Below, one piece after another: positions 1-9,602 of a DNA stretch of 64,000 bases. Numbering within the stretch: position 1 is the stretch's first letter; the number at the start of each line of letters is the position of its first letter. The position numbers and the translations under genes are program-made. This DNA comes from Methylotenera versatilis 7 (GTDB lineage Bacteria; Pseudomonadota; Gammaproteobacteria; Burkholderiales; Methylophilaceae). The notes under the pieces were generated by a model. The model did not search any database. It was not told where the DNA came from and was given only the letters and a program-made list of their open reading frames with translations. The DNA is taken from assembly GCF_000799165.1 (NCBI RefSeq), contig NZ_JUGF01000001.1, forward strand, positions 620,001 to 684,000. Direction: 5' to 3'.

Positions 1-2638
1 CTTTTTCGGTATACCCGCTCTCTTTTAAACGCATGTAATCTAACGATACAACAGGCACAAAGCTTAGATTATCGTCCAGCAATATCGGCATACCTGCATC
101 TACCCTACCGGATAACTGCCAACTATCATGCTGACCAATTGCGGTGTATTGCAATAAATTACGGCTGGTTTCATAGGTATTGCGGCCTATACCCAACATA
201 CCGTTAACATACCAGTCATCCATGGCCCAGCTGCCATAGGTGGCAACTAAATAACTGTTGATATCGTTACGGTTGTTAGCGGTATAACCTGTGTTGGATA
301 CATTGCCACGTGTAAACGCTGCTGCAAAACCCAGTCTCTGGTTGCCGGCATCATCCATGGATTTATCTGCGCCAAAGGCAAAACCAGCAGCAGAGCTGGT
401 GTAGCCATCCACACCTTTTAAACGCTCTTGCAGGCCACGGTCACCAAAACCCTGCATCCAAACAGCTTTGCCTTGAATGGCATTGTTTCCAATCCCATTC
501 ACATCACCATTGGCAGCTACATTTGCTGGCTCAGGTCTTGTGGGCAAATAATTGCTTAGCATGCGCGTTTCTAAAATATTGAATACTTTATCCGTATTGC
601 CTTGCACCATACGGAAAGCGCCATCGTTGATTTCAGGGCGCAGACGTTCTGCGGTACCAATTAAATTATTGCCTTTTACTCGTAACAACTCAGTTTGCAA
701 CTCAACAGGCAATACTGCATTACCTGTGTAATTAAAGACAGCATCCAGCGCATTACTGGCCGCTTGTGTCACCTGCCCTTTTAAAAAGCTGGGGATACCA
801 ATTGTGGCGGTCAGCAATAAATTATCTCCCACCAGACTAGGCAGGAATTGTAAAAAGCCTGGTGATTGCACGATAGGAATTCCAGAAACATTGGTGGCAG
901 CGACAAAACTGAAACCTTTATCAATTTTTTCATCAAAAAATGCAGAAGGTATCAAAATGGAAGCCGGGTCAAAGGTGGTGACACCAGTAGCATTTAATTG
1001 GCCTTGTTGAAGATTACTCACAGTCATAAATAAAGCGGAACCCGCTTCCATATTGGCATTACCATCAACATTCAAGGTTGCGCGGCCTAAATTAAGTTTG
1101 CCTTGATTGATTAAGTTTCCAGTAATTGAGCCAATACTATCTGTACTCGCTGGAGATATTGTGCCTGTCCAATTAGCTCCAGAACCAATGATGACGCGAC
1201 TTGCAGTCAGCACTCCATTTAGTTGAGAATTTCTTGTTCCTAAGCTTCCATCTGTATTGATGAAAGTCCCTTCTTGACCACTTAATAAGTTTATATCTCC
1301 AGTCACACTAAAGTTACCGTTTAATTGCGTGGGTGTACCCGTTACGTTCATTGTAGTAAATCCACTCACACTGCCAAAGCTCGGGCAAGGGGTCATAGTA
1401 GAGCATGCAGAGTCCACATTTAAATTAAGTACATTATTGCCAAGACCGTTGGCTGTAATACTGCCATTTATAGCTTTACTCACATTTACCGTGTTTACAG
1501 CACCTGCAACATCGTTAATCGTGACAGGGTTAAATATAGAATCTGTATTGAGTGTAAATGTGCGATCACCATGCACAAGATATAGTGTGGTGGAAATACC
1601 TCCGCTGACATTGGTCACCGCACTATCGGTTTGGTCAACGTTAATAGCACCTAATATAAGACCATTAGCAGTTACAGGATGATTAATGACATGATTACCA
1701 GAGCCTAAATAAGCGTTAGTAAATGTGCCATTGATAATACTGTTTCTAGGCCCTACATCGTCTTGCGTGAAAGCAACTGCTAAGCCAGATAAAGCTTGTG
1801 CTTCTGTTAATAATATGTTGCGATCTACCACATATAAATCACCGGCATTAGCATTAAATACCGTAGTGCCTGCCGTCACATTGGTGGCATATTGCGTACC
1901 ATCTTGCACAAGCGGAGCTGTAAAACCGCCTCCACCAAAGCTAACTACTTTACTAATATATGATGGCACTACGCCAACACCATTTCTAACAGTCTCAAAT
2001 TCTCCATTCACGGTTAGTAAGGCAGCATTTGTATAAATCCCTGCAGTTAAATCTCCAAAGCCTGTGATTTGTCCAGAAGTAGGCTGAAAGAAATTAGGCT
2101 CAAGGAATGGATTTAGCCCAACAAAATTATTAATTGTGAGGGATGATGTGTTAGCGCCAGCAGTAATGGCAGCGGCATAGCCCACCTCTATCCCATTATT
2201 AAATAATTTTCGCGTGGCTTCATCGTAGGTCCAACCTGCTGGGTCGAATACGCGAGTAAAATTGAAGTTAGAATCAAATGTTGATAAATCGATAATCCCT
2301 CTGTTATTGATAACAGCCGCTTGATTGCCAGTTATGTTAACCGCACTGGTCGCACCTACTGTAGTAGCCGTGTTACGGATCACCGCACCAAAATCTGGAG
2401 GGTTTAAATTTGGGTCAACCGTAGTATTATTTAATGTGGCTGTGCCAGCACTTGTATCTAAAATCACTTCACCAATAATGGTGGTATCAATATTATCTGA
2501 CACGCCAGAACAAGTGTAAGTACCATTACCATTATCTACGCAAGCAGCATAAATTGAGTGACTATTTGTCATGCTGGCCAAAGCCAACAGCACATTCACA
2601 AATAAAGTATTTCTGTTAAATTTGTTTGGAGTATTCAT
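1..2638 (-). CDS. Autotransporter beta-helix protein, cluster 1 (3' end outside window)
   Basis: The minus-strand frame starts at 2638 and stays open to the left edge, giving about 879 residues. It has a signal peptide (MNTPNKFNRNTLFVNVLLAL..., ending near IYA-AC), then a first mature segment CVDNGNGTYTCSG. A long Asn/Thr/Gly-rich passenger follows, typical of a right-handed beta-helix, and then the start of an autotransporter barrel (AVWMQGFGDRG...). It is clearly homologous along its length to the autotransporter at 29752-33396, so the missing C-terminus probably carries the same extra NTF2-like domain. Its ATG shares one base with the stop codon of the receptor gene at 2638-6783 (TAATG), which implies translational coupling. 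The passenger is presumably displayed on the cell surface; its ligand is unknown. Confidence 0.85.
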   Translation of the reverse strand, partial: MNTPNKFNRNTLFVNVLLALASMTNSHSIYAACVDNGNGTYTCSGVSDNIDTTIIGEVILDTSAGTATLNNTTVDPNLNPPDFGAVIRNTATTVGATSAVNITGNQAAVINNRGIIDLSTFDSNFNFTRVFDPAGWTYDEATRKLFNNGIEVGYAAAITAGANTSSLTINNFVGLNPFLEPNFFQPTSGQITGFGDLTAGIYTNAALLTVNGEFETVRNGVGVVPSYISKVVSFGGGGFTAPLVQDGTQYATNVTAGTTVFNANAGDLYVVDRNILLTEAQALSGLAVAFTQDDVGPRNSIINGTFTNAYLGSGNHVINHPVTANGLILGAINVDQTDSAVTNVSGGISTTLYLVHGDRTFTLNTDSIFNPVTINDVAGAVNTVNVSKAINGSITANGLGNNVLNLNVDSACSTMTPCPSFGSVSGFTTMNVTGTPTQLNGNFSVTGDINLLSGQEGTFINTDGSLGTRNSQLNGVLTASRVIIGSGANWTGTISPASTDSIGSITGNLINQGKLNLGRATLNVDGNANMEAGSALFMTVSNLQQGQLNATGVTTFDPASILIPSAFFDEKIDKGFSFVAATNVSGIPIVQSPGFLQFLPSLVGDNLLLTATIGIPSFLKGQVTQAASNALDAVFNYTGNAVLPVELQTELLRVKGNNLIGTAERLRPEINDGAFRMVQGNTDKVFNILETRMLSNYLPTRPEPANVAANGDVNGIGNNAIQGKAVWMQGFGDRGLQERLKGVDGYTSSAAGFAFGADKSMDDAGNQRLGFAAAFTRGNVSNTGYTANNRNDINSYLVATYGSWAMDDWYVNGMLGIGRNTYETSRNLLQYTAIGQHDSWQLSGRVDAGMPILLDDNLSFVPVVSLDYMRLKESGYTEK

Positions 2639-5600
2639 TATTTCACCTCCTGATTGCTGGCAGTGTTGAGTCTGCTTGCTTTTGGTTTGGTTTGACTTAG
2701 AGACGAGGCATCAGGTAACTTAGCTTTTGCACTAGAGTTGGCTTCAATTTGTTTCGTCGCCAGCGCATGTTCCTGTGTAATTTTCCATTGCCCACCTTTT
2801 AATTCAAAGGTAAGGACTTTACGCACGCTTTCTATTTGCTCACCTCGGCTCAATGTTTGGTTAAACACTGCAACCATTCGCTTGCCTTCAGGCATTACCA
2901 CTACATCATTTAATTGAGTATTTGTTGTAGCTTCTGTGAGGAATGCTAATTTTGTGGTTTCCACCCAATCTGCCCGATTAACGCCAACAGGCGTAAAGTC
3001 TGAGGTATATGATGCTATATAAGAGTCTGCCTTATTATTCACTTGCGCTTTGCGCCAAGCTTCTACGCTATTAGTAACTTCTTGCTCTGCAACTTGCGTC
3101 GATATTTGGGTGCGATTAATTACAGGTAGTGCCTTAATTTTATCCAGTTGTTGTGCTAGAGCCACCTCTTCTGCATTCGGTATATTAGTTGGCGTTTCTA
3201 AATCAGATAAATTAGGTTCAGTTACTAGTGCACTGTTTGGCAACGCTTTTTTAGAAGCATCAAAATCATAAGCTACTGATAGCCAAATGCCGCGTGGTGC
3301 ACCGGCCGAAATAAATTGCGATGGGATCCATTCACTAGAGTTGTAATTAAAGCCACCAGGGCCAATTGCGCCGAATGTAGATGGTGCAATTGGATTAATG
3401 CCTAAGCGCCCTGCGGTGTAGTATTGCTTATCAAGCAAATTATTAATACGTGCATTGAGCGCCCAGCCTTTACCCATATTGTAACGACTGCTTAAATTGA
3501 CTACGGCATACCCTGGTGCAGTACCATCGTATTGATTATCTGGTAATTTAACTTGAGCACCACCCGCACCACTTACAGTAACAACTCTGCCTTGACTTGG
3601 TGTGTGTGCATTGTTTTCGTTGCCGCGTAAAAATGAGCCGCTATGCGCCACCACGCCTAGATTCACTTTAAAATCTCGCGTTACTTTATAGCCCCAATTA
3701 AAGTTAAGGTTATTAAACGGTATGCCAGGCAATACATTGCCAGGTTTTACTTCAATCATATTGTAATTGGGTGAGCCAGGATCAAGCGTACGTGAACTAT
3801 TGTTGGGGCTTATGGTTTGAAACTTTGATTGAAAAGTAGCATCTGTCAGCGAATAGTTGATGCGGAAATCTGATTTACCGTATTCGCCAGCGATACCAAA
3901 CTCTAAACCTTGGCGCCGCGTATCGCCAATGCTTTGAAAAAAGTTAAGCTCGGGTGTAAGCGATGTCATATAAATGTCATCACGTAAATCGGTACGATAC
4001 GCGCTAATATTCCATTCCATAAAGTCACCAAATTTGCCACGCGCACCGATTTCCATTGTTTGCGCTTTAACCTGTGGCAAATAGGGATCGCCAGATAGAG
4101 CACTGGGGAGGGAGCAACCTCTGTTTTCTAAAATACTGCGTGGTTTAAAAGGAGGCTGTGGAGTACCATCAGGGGCGATAACGGAAGGCACCAGAGTGCC
4201 ATCATAAGCACAACCCAGCTCAATTACAGATGGAACACGAGTGCCTTGATTCCAATTAGCATATAAATTTAAATTAGGTTTGGCTTGCCAAGTGGCACCA
4301 AAAGCAGGGTTAAGTGAGTGATACGAAAACTTTTCGATCGCCGGCACGTCTAGTAGCCCAGCTACCCTTGCTTTCTCGATATCTGTCAGATTTAAGTTTG
4401 CGACAGTTTCCTGTCTATAAGCTAATGCATCTATTGGCTTGGTACTGTCGTATGTACAACCAGCAGTGGTACAGGTTTGATAAAATAGCACTTTGTTTAA
4501 TAATTTATTTAGACCACTTTCTGAGATTTTAGGGGCAAGTTTATTCTTAATATCGGTGTAGTTATAACGAGCAGATGCAGATAAATTCAGCGTCTGGGTT
4601 GGGCTCCAGGTTTCACTGGCATAAATACTTTTGGTCATTGATGTGCCTTTAAATTTATTGATTGGCACATCATGATTTCTCGCATAAAACTCTTCGCCTA
4701 TCTGATCAGGCGCGCTATATACGTTACGATTATTATCCAATAAACCATAGCTCTGCGAACCATCATAGCTAGCCTTCGCTTGGTCTATTGCAGCACCCAC
4801 CATCGCTTTATGCTGGTCTAAATTAAAGTTGAGCTGAACCGTAGCGCCTTTGGTGGTTTGCTGAATATCAGATTCAGTGATCACCGCAGTGGGTGTGCCT
4901 TCGATTACACCCGTTCCTCCATCAAAAAAACCATTACGACTTTTGCCAGTACTGGGTAGACCAAAATCATTAGCTACCAGTTGACCCGTCACTTGGCTTA
5001 TTCCGCCTGTAGTAGGACATCTTGTTGCATTAGTAGCTGGTGCAGCAAAAATATAGAAGCGATTACCTCCGTCAACATAGCTTGCAGGTTGTCCATTACC
5101 CGGTGAAACTCCTTTTACAAAATCCAAAGTTGTGGCAGAAAAGGATAGGCTTGGTACATCAATGGAATTGGAAAACGACCCTGCACCTGGGGATGAGAAT
5201 TTACGTTGTAACTCTTGCTGCAATTCGATTGGGATTGGTGCGTTTTTTATGAATCCCAAAGGCGGGGTATAAGTGTTATTGTTAAGCCCATCAAACACTG
5301 TAGAAGAAAAGTCATTATAAGTGGCTTCATCTGCCACGTAATAATCTGGGAAACCTTTAGCGTTACTATCCAGCAGATTGCAGGTGAAATCTTCCCCAGG
5401 CAATGCCTTACGGGTCTGTTCAGCTCTATAAGGCCCATCAAAGTTGGAATTTTCAAACTCTTCTCGCGGAATGATGTCTCCTGTACTTGACCGACGATTA
5501 CTTTGGCGGTGATAGACCATCCCGGTGACGTTAACGGTATCATTGACATCAAACGCACCTGCAATCTGAAATTGTATTAACTTATTTTTAGTGACGTCTG

Positions 5601-6783
5601 GCGATGTGAATACCGCGCTCGGGTCTTCACGGTAAAGCTCTTGCGGCACGGTACCGTTACCAGTTAGTTTGTTTACAACACCCAAGGTGGAGAATGCCAG
5701 CGATGCACGCTCGCCCTGCCACTCTAATTTACCAAAGGCTTGATTCACTTTACTGGGTGAATTGTCACGCCAGCCATCCTCCATAAATACATTAATCGCA
5801 CCAAATGCTGCGTAATCACCTGCTGTATCCCAACTACCTTCTTCTTTAATGGCGTTATTCCAGCCACCTGAAGCTTGTAACTGTTTACGGCCAAATGAAC
5901 CTGTTAGCACTTCAGCAGAAACACCCGCATCAGTAAAGCCGCTTTTGGTTTTCATGGTGAGTGCGCCACCCAGAGTGTTTAATCCGTATAAGGGGTTTGA
6001 ACCAGGAATTAAATCAAAACCGCCTAGCGCGTTCATTGGAATCATGTCCCAATTCACCACATCACCAAATGGTTCATTGACACGGATACCGTCAAAGAAA
6101 ACTGACAATCCTTGTGGTGAACCTATCTGTGGGCTGGCGGTAAAGCCGCGATAGGTGACATCCATTTGAAATGGATTACCTTGATAGTCGTTTACATTGA
6201 CCGATTGCAATTTGGAGTTTAATAAATCAGCCAAACTAAGCGAATGCGCTTCTTTGATTTCTTTGGCAGTAATGGATTGAATATTGCCGGCAATTTGCTC
6301 TTTAGTGAGATCAAGCCCAGGCATTGGCCCGACTTGTTTAAAACGTTTAGCCCGCACCTTTACTTCTTTCAACTCTACATTTGTAGAAGTGCTATCGCTG
6401 ACTTTAACTGCAGGTGCTTTTCTGAGTTCTAGTTCGCCTTTTTTATTGTTAATGATTTCAAGCCCAGAATCTTTAAGTAGTGTAGTAAAACCATCTTTAA
6501 CCGTATATTGGCCCTTTAAGCCTTGTGTCGTTTTGTTGTGAGTTAATTCGGAATCGAATGAAAGCAGTACACCAGCGGTAGCTGAATATTCAGACAGTGC
6601 TTTTGTTAAATCACCCGCTGGGATATTAAATGATTGTGGCGGGATGGTTTTGACAAGCTCAGCCGCATAGCTATGGGATGCCTGTGCCATCATAAGCATG
6701 ATGGATAAACTTATAATGTTTTGTGATTTTTTTGCAAAATCACGTGTACCAAATCTAAATGTTTGGTTTACCAATCTAGCCAC
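2638..6783 (-). CDS. TonB-dependent transducer receptor with STN and C-terminal NTF2-like domain (cluster 1)
   Basis: The protein has 1381 residues, far longer than the usual 700-950. Signal peptide about 1-41. STN signalling domain about 49-122 (SFNIPAGDLTKALSEYSATA), the part that contacts FecR in the periplasm. The plug begins near 160, with the highly conserved stretch NVNDYQGNPFQMDVTYRGF. The 22-stranded barrel ends at about residue 1174 (WLSVAYDF). Beyond it lie a linker of about 55 residues and an NTF2-like domain at 1231-1342 resembling the C-terminal domain of Cds6-family proteins (VEAWRKAQVNNKADSYIASY ... WKITQEHA), then a Ser/Lys-rich tail. It takes up an unknown substrate using TonB energy and signals to the sigma factor at 8235-8753. 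The gene overlaps the downstream autotransporter by one base. Confidence 0.92.
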   Translation of the reverse strand: MARLVNQTFRFGTRDFAKKSQNIISLSIMLMMAQASHSYAAELVKTIPPQSFNIPAGDLTKALSEYSATAGVLLSFDSELTHNKTTQGLKGQYTVKDGFTTLLKDSGLEIINNKKGELELRKAPAVKVSDSTSTNVELKEVKVRAKRFKQVGPMPGLDLTKEQIAGNIQSITAKEIKEAHSLSLADLLNSKLQSVNVNDYQGNPFQMDVTYRGFTASPQIGSPQGLSVFFDGIRVNEPFGDVVNWDMIPMNALGGFDLIPGSNPLYGLNTLGGALTMKTKSGFTDAGVSAEVLTGSFGRKQLQASGGWNNAIKEEGSWDTAGDYAAFGAINVFMEDGWRDNSPSKVNQAFGKLEWQGERASLAFSTLGVVNKLTGNGTVPQELYREDPSAVFTSPDVTKNKLIQFQIAGAFDVNDTVNVTGMVYHRQSNRRSSTGDIIPREEFENSNFDGPYRAEQTRKALPGEDFTCNLLDSNAKGFPDYYVADEATYNDFSSTVFDGLNNNTYTPPLGFIKNAPIPIELQQELQRKFSSPGAGSFSNSIDVPSLSFSATTLDFVKGVSPGNGQPASYVDGGNRFYIFAAPATNATRCPTTGGISQVTGQLVANDFGLPSTGKSRNGFFDGGTGVIEGTPTAVITESDIQQTTKGATVQLNFNLDQHKAMVGAAIDQAKASYDGSQSYGLLDNNRNVYSAPDQIGEEFYARNHDVPINKFKGTSMTKSIYASETWSPTQTLNLSASARYNYTDIKNKLAPKISESGLNKLLNKVLFYQTCTTAGCTYDSTKPIDALAYRQETVANLNLTDIEKARVAGLLDVPAIEKFSYHSLNPAFGATWQAKPNLNLYANWNQGTRVPSVIELGCAYDGTLVPSVIAPDGTPQPPFKPRSILENRGCSLPSALSGDPYLPQVKAQTMEIGARGKFGDFMEWNISAYRTDLRDDIYMTSLTPELNFFQSIGDTRRQGLEFGIAGEYGKSDFRINYSLTDATFQSKFQTISPNNSSRTLDPGSPNYNMIEVKPGNVLPGIPFNNLNFNWGYKVTRDFKVNLGVVAHSGSFLRGNENNAHTPSQGRVVTVSGAGGAQVKLPDNQYDGTAPGYAVVNLSSRYNMGKGWALNARINNLLDKQYYTAGRLGINPIAPSTFGAIGPGGFNYNSSEWIPSQFISAGAPRGIWLSVAYDFDASKKALPNSALVTEPNLSDLETPTNIPNAEEVALAQQLDKIKALPVINRTQISTQVAEQEVTNSVEAWRKAQVNNKADSYIASYTSDFTPVGVNRADWVETTKLAFLTEATTNTQLNDVVVMPEGKRMVAVFNQTLSRGEQIESVRKVLTFELKGGQWKITQEHALATKQIEANSSAKAKLPDASSLSQTKPKASRLNTASNQEVK

Positions 6784-6824
6784 ACACTTCTCCCATTAAA
6801 CAAACTTTAAGTAATTAGGTTTTA

Positions 6825-6860
6825 TGCTAGATACGCCAAACGAGAATTGAAAAGGTATAA
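6825..6860 (-). promoter_or_regulatory. Candidate promoter element of the cluster 1 receptor
   Basis: Read on the minus strand, this stretch contains CAATTCTCGTTTGGCGTA about 45-75 bases before the receptor start. Similar TTTGCATC-rich elements stand at the same distance before the receptors of clusters 2 (18444-18475) and 3 (37630-37662). An ECF sigma recognition site is the obvious guess, because FecI-type factors normally drive the receptor gene. The similarity was judged by eye. Confidence 0.35.
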
Positions 6861-7055
6861 AGATTTTTATAATTATTTTGAATATTTTGATAAAAATGAG
6901 TAATTAAAGGAAAGCTCCTCCTAAAAACGGCTATGTGATTCACATTGCATATATCAACCAAAAACATCACGCTTGGGGTTTTACTTGCACATCGATGATG
7001 GTCGTGTTGATTTGGAGTTACTCGTGTGTGGTAATGCACGTCACCGCGCGATTGC

Positions 7056-7203
7056 ACCGCAATAATTTAAAAATGCACGGACGGTTTATGAAGATGCCAT
7101 GATTGCCGCCACTGCGCTAAAGCATAAGCTCACAGTGGTAACAAAAAATGTGAAAGATTTTGAGCGTTTCAACGTCGCCATTTTTAATCCACTCAATGAT
7201 TGA
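7056..7203 (+). pseudogene. VapC-like PIN-domain toxin remnant
   Basis: After an in-frame stop, the plus frame reads ARTVYEDAMIAATALKHKL, then TVVTKNVKDFERFNVAIFNP and a TGA at 7201-7203. This is the characteristic C-terminal third of VapC/PIN RNases (AMIAATAL ... VTRNVKDFE ... NP). No intact upstream part and no start codon with a ribosome binding site are present, and no VapB antitoxin is seen. The same frame further upstream (about 6960-7055) is open and ends LLVCGNARHRAIAPQ-stop, but I do not recognise it. This is a decayed toxin-antitoxin fragment lying between the fecR and receptor genes of cluster 1. Confidence 0.7.
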
Positions 7204-7248
7204 CGCTTTTATTTAAAATTAATCGCCCAAATTACATTCTTAAAAACC

Positions 7249-8199
7249 TTAAACAGGCTTGAAAGTAATCCAGTATTTGCTCACAGCGTGAATACGCAGT
7301 GGGTGGGTATGTTGAAGGCTTGAGAATATCGCATTCATATCATTAAGAGGAAACGAGCCAGATATCAGGATATTGCTGATAACGGGATCGCAACGCAGGT
7401 AGCCAGTGTAATAGCGATCTAATTCAATTAAAAATTCATTTAGCGGCATATCAACAACGCTTAAGATGCCTTTAATCCATAAATCCGTACCGAATTTCAG
7501 TGGCTTGATTTCAGGTGAAATTTGGTCGTTAAAAATAGTGGTATGGTTTTCATATAGCTTTTGTTTAAAGCCACTATTCGCAAAAGTTTTGATGGAAACA
7601 GCATCTTTATAAACATTAACTGAAACGTAATCATTGTGCTGTCTTACACTGAATCTTGTACCAAGTGCCGTGATGATTCCGTATTTGGTATACACTCTAA
7701 AAGGAATTGAAGCGCCCTTTCCATGCCCGGTTTCAATTAAAACCTCGCCTTTAATCAACTTAATCGTTCGGTTTTTATCATCATATTGTTGATCAATTGC
7801 CGTATCGCTATTTAATACCAGCATCGTATCGTCTGATAAGCGTAGCGTTTTGGTCTCGCCTTGGTGCGTGGTGTAATCTGCCAGCATGGTTTGCCAGGGC
7901 TTTTCATGATAAGCAATCAAGCCTGTGCCAGTTGCCACTGCAACAATGCCGAGATTTTTTAATAGCTGCCTTTTTGATAAAGAAAATGTCTCGCGCTTAA
8001 GCAAAACCTCTTTGCTGATCACAGGCTCTAAACCTTCAAATGGTTTATTCACCTGTAGAATACGGTTCCAGGCACTCAGGTTACGGCTTGAGGCATTTTT
8101 CCAACGATCAAAAGCAATACGATCATCTTCGCTGCAATCTGCTTCGTTTATTCTTATATACCATTCAGAGGCAATTGTGATTGGGTCGGACATAGTCAT
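7249..8199 (-). CDS. FecR-family anti-sigma regulator (cluster 1)
   Basis: The protein has 316 residues. The N-terminal DUF4880 segment (ASEWYIRINEADCSEDDRIAFDRW) binds the sigma factor in the cytoplasm. One membrane helix follows at about 80-100 (LLKNLGIVAVATGTGLIAYH). The FecR domain follows in the periplasm (LRLSDDTMLVLNSDTAI, then LIKGEVLIETGHG and TALGTRFSVRQ), with a C-terminal STN-like segment that would meet the receptor's signalling domain. It lies 35 bases after the sigma gene and is presumably cotranscribed with it. About 465 bases, including the VapC remnant, separate it from the receptor. Confidence 0.9.
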   Translation of the reverse strand: MTMSDPITIASEWYIRINEADCSEDDRIAFDRWKNASSRNLSAWNRILQVNKPFEGLEPVISKEVLLKRETFSLSKRQLLKNLGIVAVATGTGLIAYHEKPWQTMLADYTTHQGETKTLRLSDDTMLVLNSDTAIDQQYDDKNRTIKLIKGEVLIETGHGKGASIPFRVYTKYGIITALGTRFSVRQHNDYVSVNVYKDAVSIKTFANSGFKQKLYENHTTIFNDQISPEIKPLKFGTDLWIKGILSVVDMPLNEFLIELDRYYTGYLRCDPVISNILISGSFPLNDMNAIFSSLQHTHPLRIHAVSKYWITFKPV

Positions 8200-8234
8200 C
8201 TATTACAAATAAAATATTTAAAAAATAATCGCAT

Positions 8235-8753
8235 TCATCGCTCGGTTGCGCAATGCACCAAAGCTTTTGCAATATATTTCTTAATGGATATAACACTCAT
8301 TCCCATTTCTTCGGCTATCTCAGGGTATGTAAGTCCATCCAGCTTATGCATTAAAAATGCCTTACGAACCTTACTTGGCAATCCATCCAGCATTTGATCA
8401 ATCGTGACCAACTTTTCTAAATTGATTAGATACGATTCCGTGCATGGAAATAGTTTTTCTTGCGATTCACCAAAATTGATCATGGCTGCGATATAGGCGG
8501 CCTCCATATCGCGGCGGCGCAAAAAGTTAACCATCAGTCCATGTGCTATTTTTGTTAAGTAAGCACGCGGTTCAACAATCTGTTCCGTTTCGACCTTAGA
8601 TAGCAACCGCATGAACGTATCTTGCGTTAAATCAGCCGCATCAAAAGTAGAGCCTACTTTTTTTGACAACCATTTATGGAGCCAAAAATTATGCTCGACA
8701 TAAAACTCTCCGACCAAAGCACTTTGCATCATCATATTTTTATCCTTAAACAC
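8235..8753 (-). CDS. FecI-like ECF sigma factor (cluster 1)
   Basis: The protein has 172 residues, normal for the FecI group. Sigma region 2 is at about 25-90 (WLSKKVGSTFDAADLTQDTF, then PRAYLTKIAHGLMVNFLRRR). Sigma region 4 is at about 110-170 (LDGLPSKVRKAFLMHKLDGL, then EIAEEMGMSVISIKKYIAKA), including the helix-turn-helix. There is no C-terminal extension. It would be held by the adjacent FecR and direct RNA polymerase to the receptor promoter. The start could also be one of the Met residues at positions 6-8. An inverted repeat shared with the other two sigma genes stands 115 bases upstream. Confidence 0.9.
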   Translation of the reverse strand: MFKDKNMMMQSALVGEFYVEHNFWLHKWLSKKVGSTFDAADLTQDTFMRLLSKVETEQIVEPRAYLTKIAHGLMVNFLRRRDMEAAYIAAMINFGESQEKLFPCTESYLINLEKLVTIDQMLDGLPSKVRKAFLMHKLDGLTYPEIAEEMGMSVISIKKYIAKALVHCATER

Positions 8754-8867
8754 CGCCAGATGGTTAGCAATATTTAAGAGCGAAATACGTGCCTAAAAAC
8801 GCAAAATACTTAAGCCATTGTTTTACTTGGTTAAATCAACATAACTTATTTTTAACGGATTATAAAT

Positions 8868-8883
8868 TGGCTGAAAACAACCA
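8868..8883. promoter_or_regulatory. Inverted repeat TGGCTG-AAAA-CAACCA upstream of sigma gene 1
   Basis: A 16-base imperfect palindrome stands 115 bases before the cluster 1 sigma start. A weaker second copy (TGGCTGTATAAAACCA) is at 8898-8913, 30 bases away. Matching palindromes precede the other two FecI-type genes at 16446 and 39760. It is probably an operator for a dimeric regulator; which one is unknown. Confidence 0.55.
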
Positions 8884-8920
8884 ATTTTAAACATTTTTGG
8901 CTGTATAAAACCACCAACTA

Positions 8921-8964
8921 TTAAAAGAAAAGGCCACTTGCAAACAAGTGGCCTTTTCTTTTAA
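8921..8964. terminator. Bidirectional rho-independent terminator
   Basis: An 18-base stem (AAAAGAAAAGGCCACTTG with its complement) around the loop CAAA is bounded by A-rich and T-rich arms. It could stop transcripts from either side. It lies upstream of sigma gene 1 and directly downstream of nothing on the plus strand, so its main use may be to insulate the cluster. Confidence 0.75.
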
Positions 8965-9011
8965 TGCGCCGATGAACTTAAAGACGCAACTCTGAATATT
9001 TCAGATAGATT

Positions 9012-9509
9012 TCAGTATTTCAAATGTAGTTTTTTTACAATTTGACGAATTTCATTTGCGCGGTTTAATGGTACTGAAACAATCATTAATACCGCGCCTT
9101 CATCAATACGTTTTTTAAACTGATTTAAATCCGTATTGAATAAGTTAACGCCTAACAAAGCAGCACCAAAAGCGGCGGCAGCGGCGCCCATTAAACTGGT
9201 GCTGATCAAAATAGTTAACGGGCTCGCGTTGGTGAACCAAGCCGGTGATTCGGTGACCCATAGCGGAAAATACAATACATATAAACCGCCTAATAAGCCG
9301 ATACCTGCGCCCATCAAAATGCCTCTAAATCCTTCATGCACGGCATTGGTTGCTTCTATAATACTTGCATGATGCAGCTTGCCTAAATCGACACCTGGCT
9401 TAGCTAAGAAACATACGTTTTTGTCTTCAATTCGCGCCAGAAGCATCGCATCGCCCGCTTCATGAGCGGCTTTAACGTTTGGCAGCAAAAATTTTAATTT
9501 AAGGTTCAT
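9012..9509 (-). CDS. DUF1269-like inner-membrane protein
   Basis: The protein has 165 residues with two central hydrophobic, glycine/alanine-rich segments (GFRGILMGAGIGLLGGLYVL and LILISTSLMGAAAAAFGAAL-like). The N- and C-terminal halves are soluble. The layout matches DUF1269/general-stress-type membrane proteins of unknown function. A good ribosome binding site (GGAGG) precedes the ATG. The neighbouring small proteins, including CsbD, suggest a stress context, but this is inference. Confidence 0.65.
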   Translation of the reverse strand: MNLKLKFLLPNVKAAHEAGDAMLLARIEDKNVCFLAKPGVDLGKLHHASIIEATNAVHEGFRGILMGAGIGLLGGLYVLYFPLWVTESPAWFTNASPLTILISTSLMGAAAAAFGAALLGVNLFNTDLNQFKKRIDEGAVLMIVSVPLNRANEIRQIVKKLHLKY

Positions 9510-9602
9510 TTTATTTTTACCTCCTTAAAATAGAAACAAGTAATAAGTATGCTCTTTTTTAAAGTAAATTTCCCAACATTGATTTAGGTGTTAATTTAGG
9601 TG

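Noticed and set aside
1329-2519. Several plus-strand frames of 64-117 codons
   Set aside because: They mirror the repetitive Val/Thr/Asn passenger of the autotransporter on the minus strand and have no own features.
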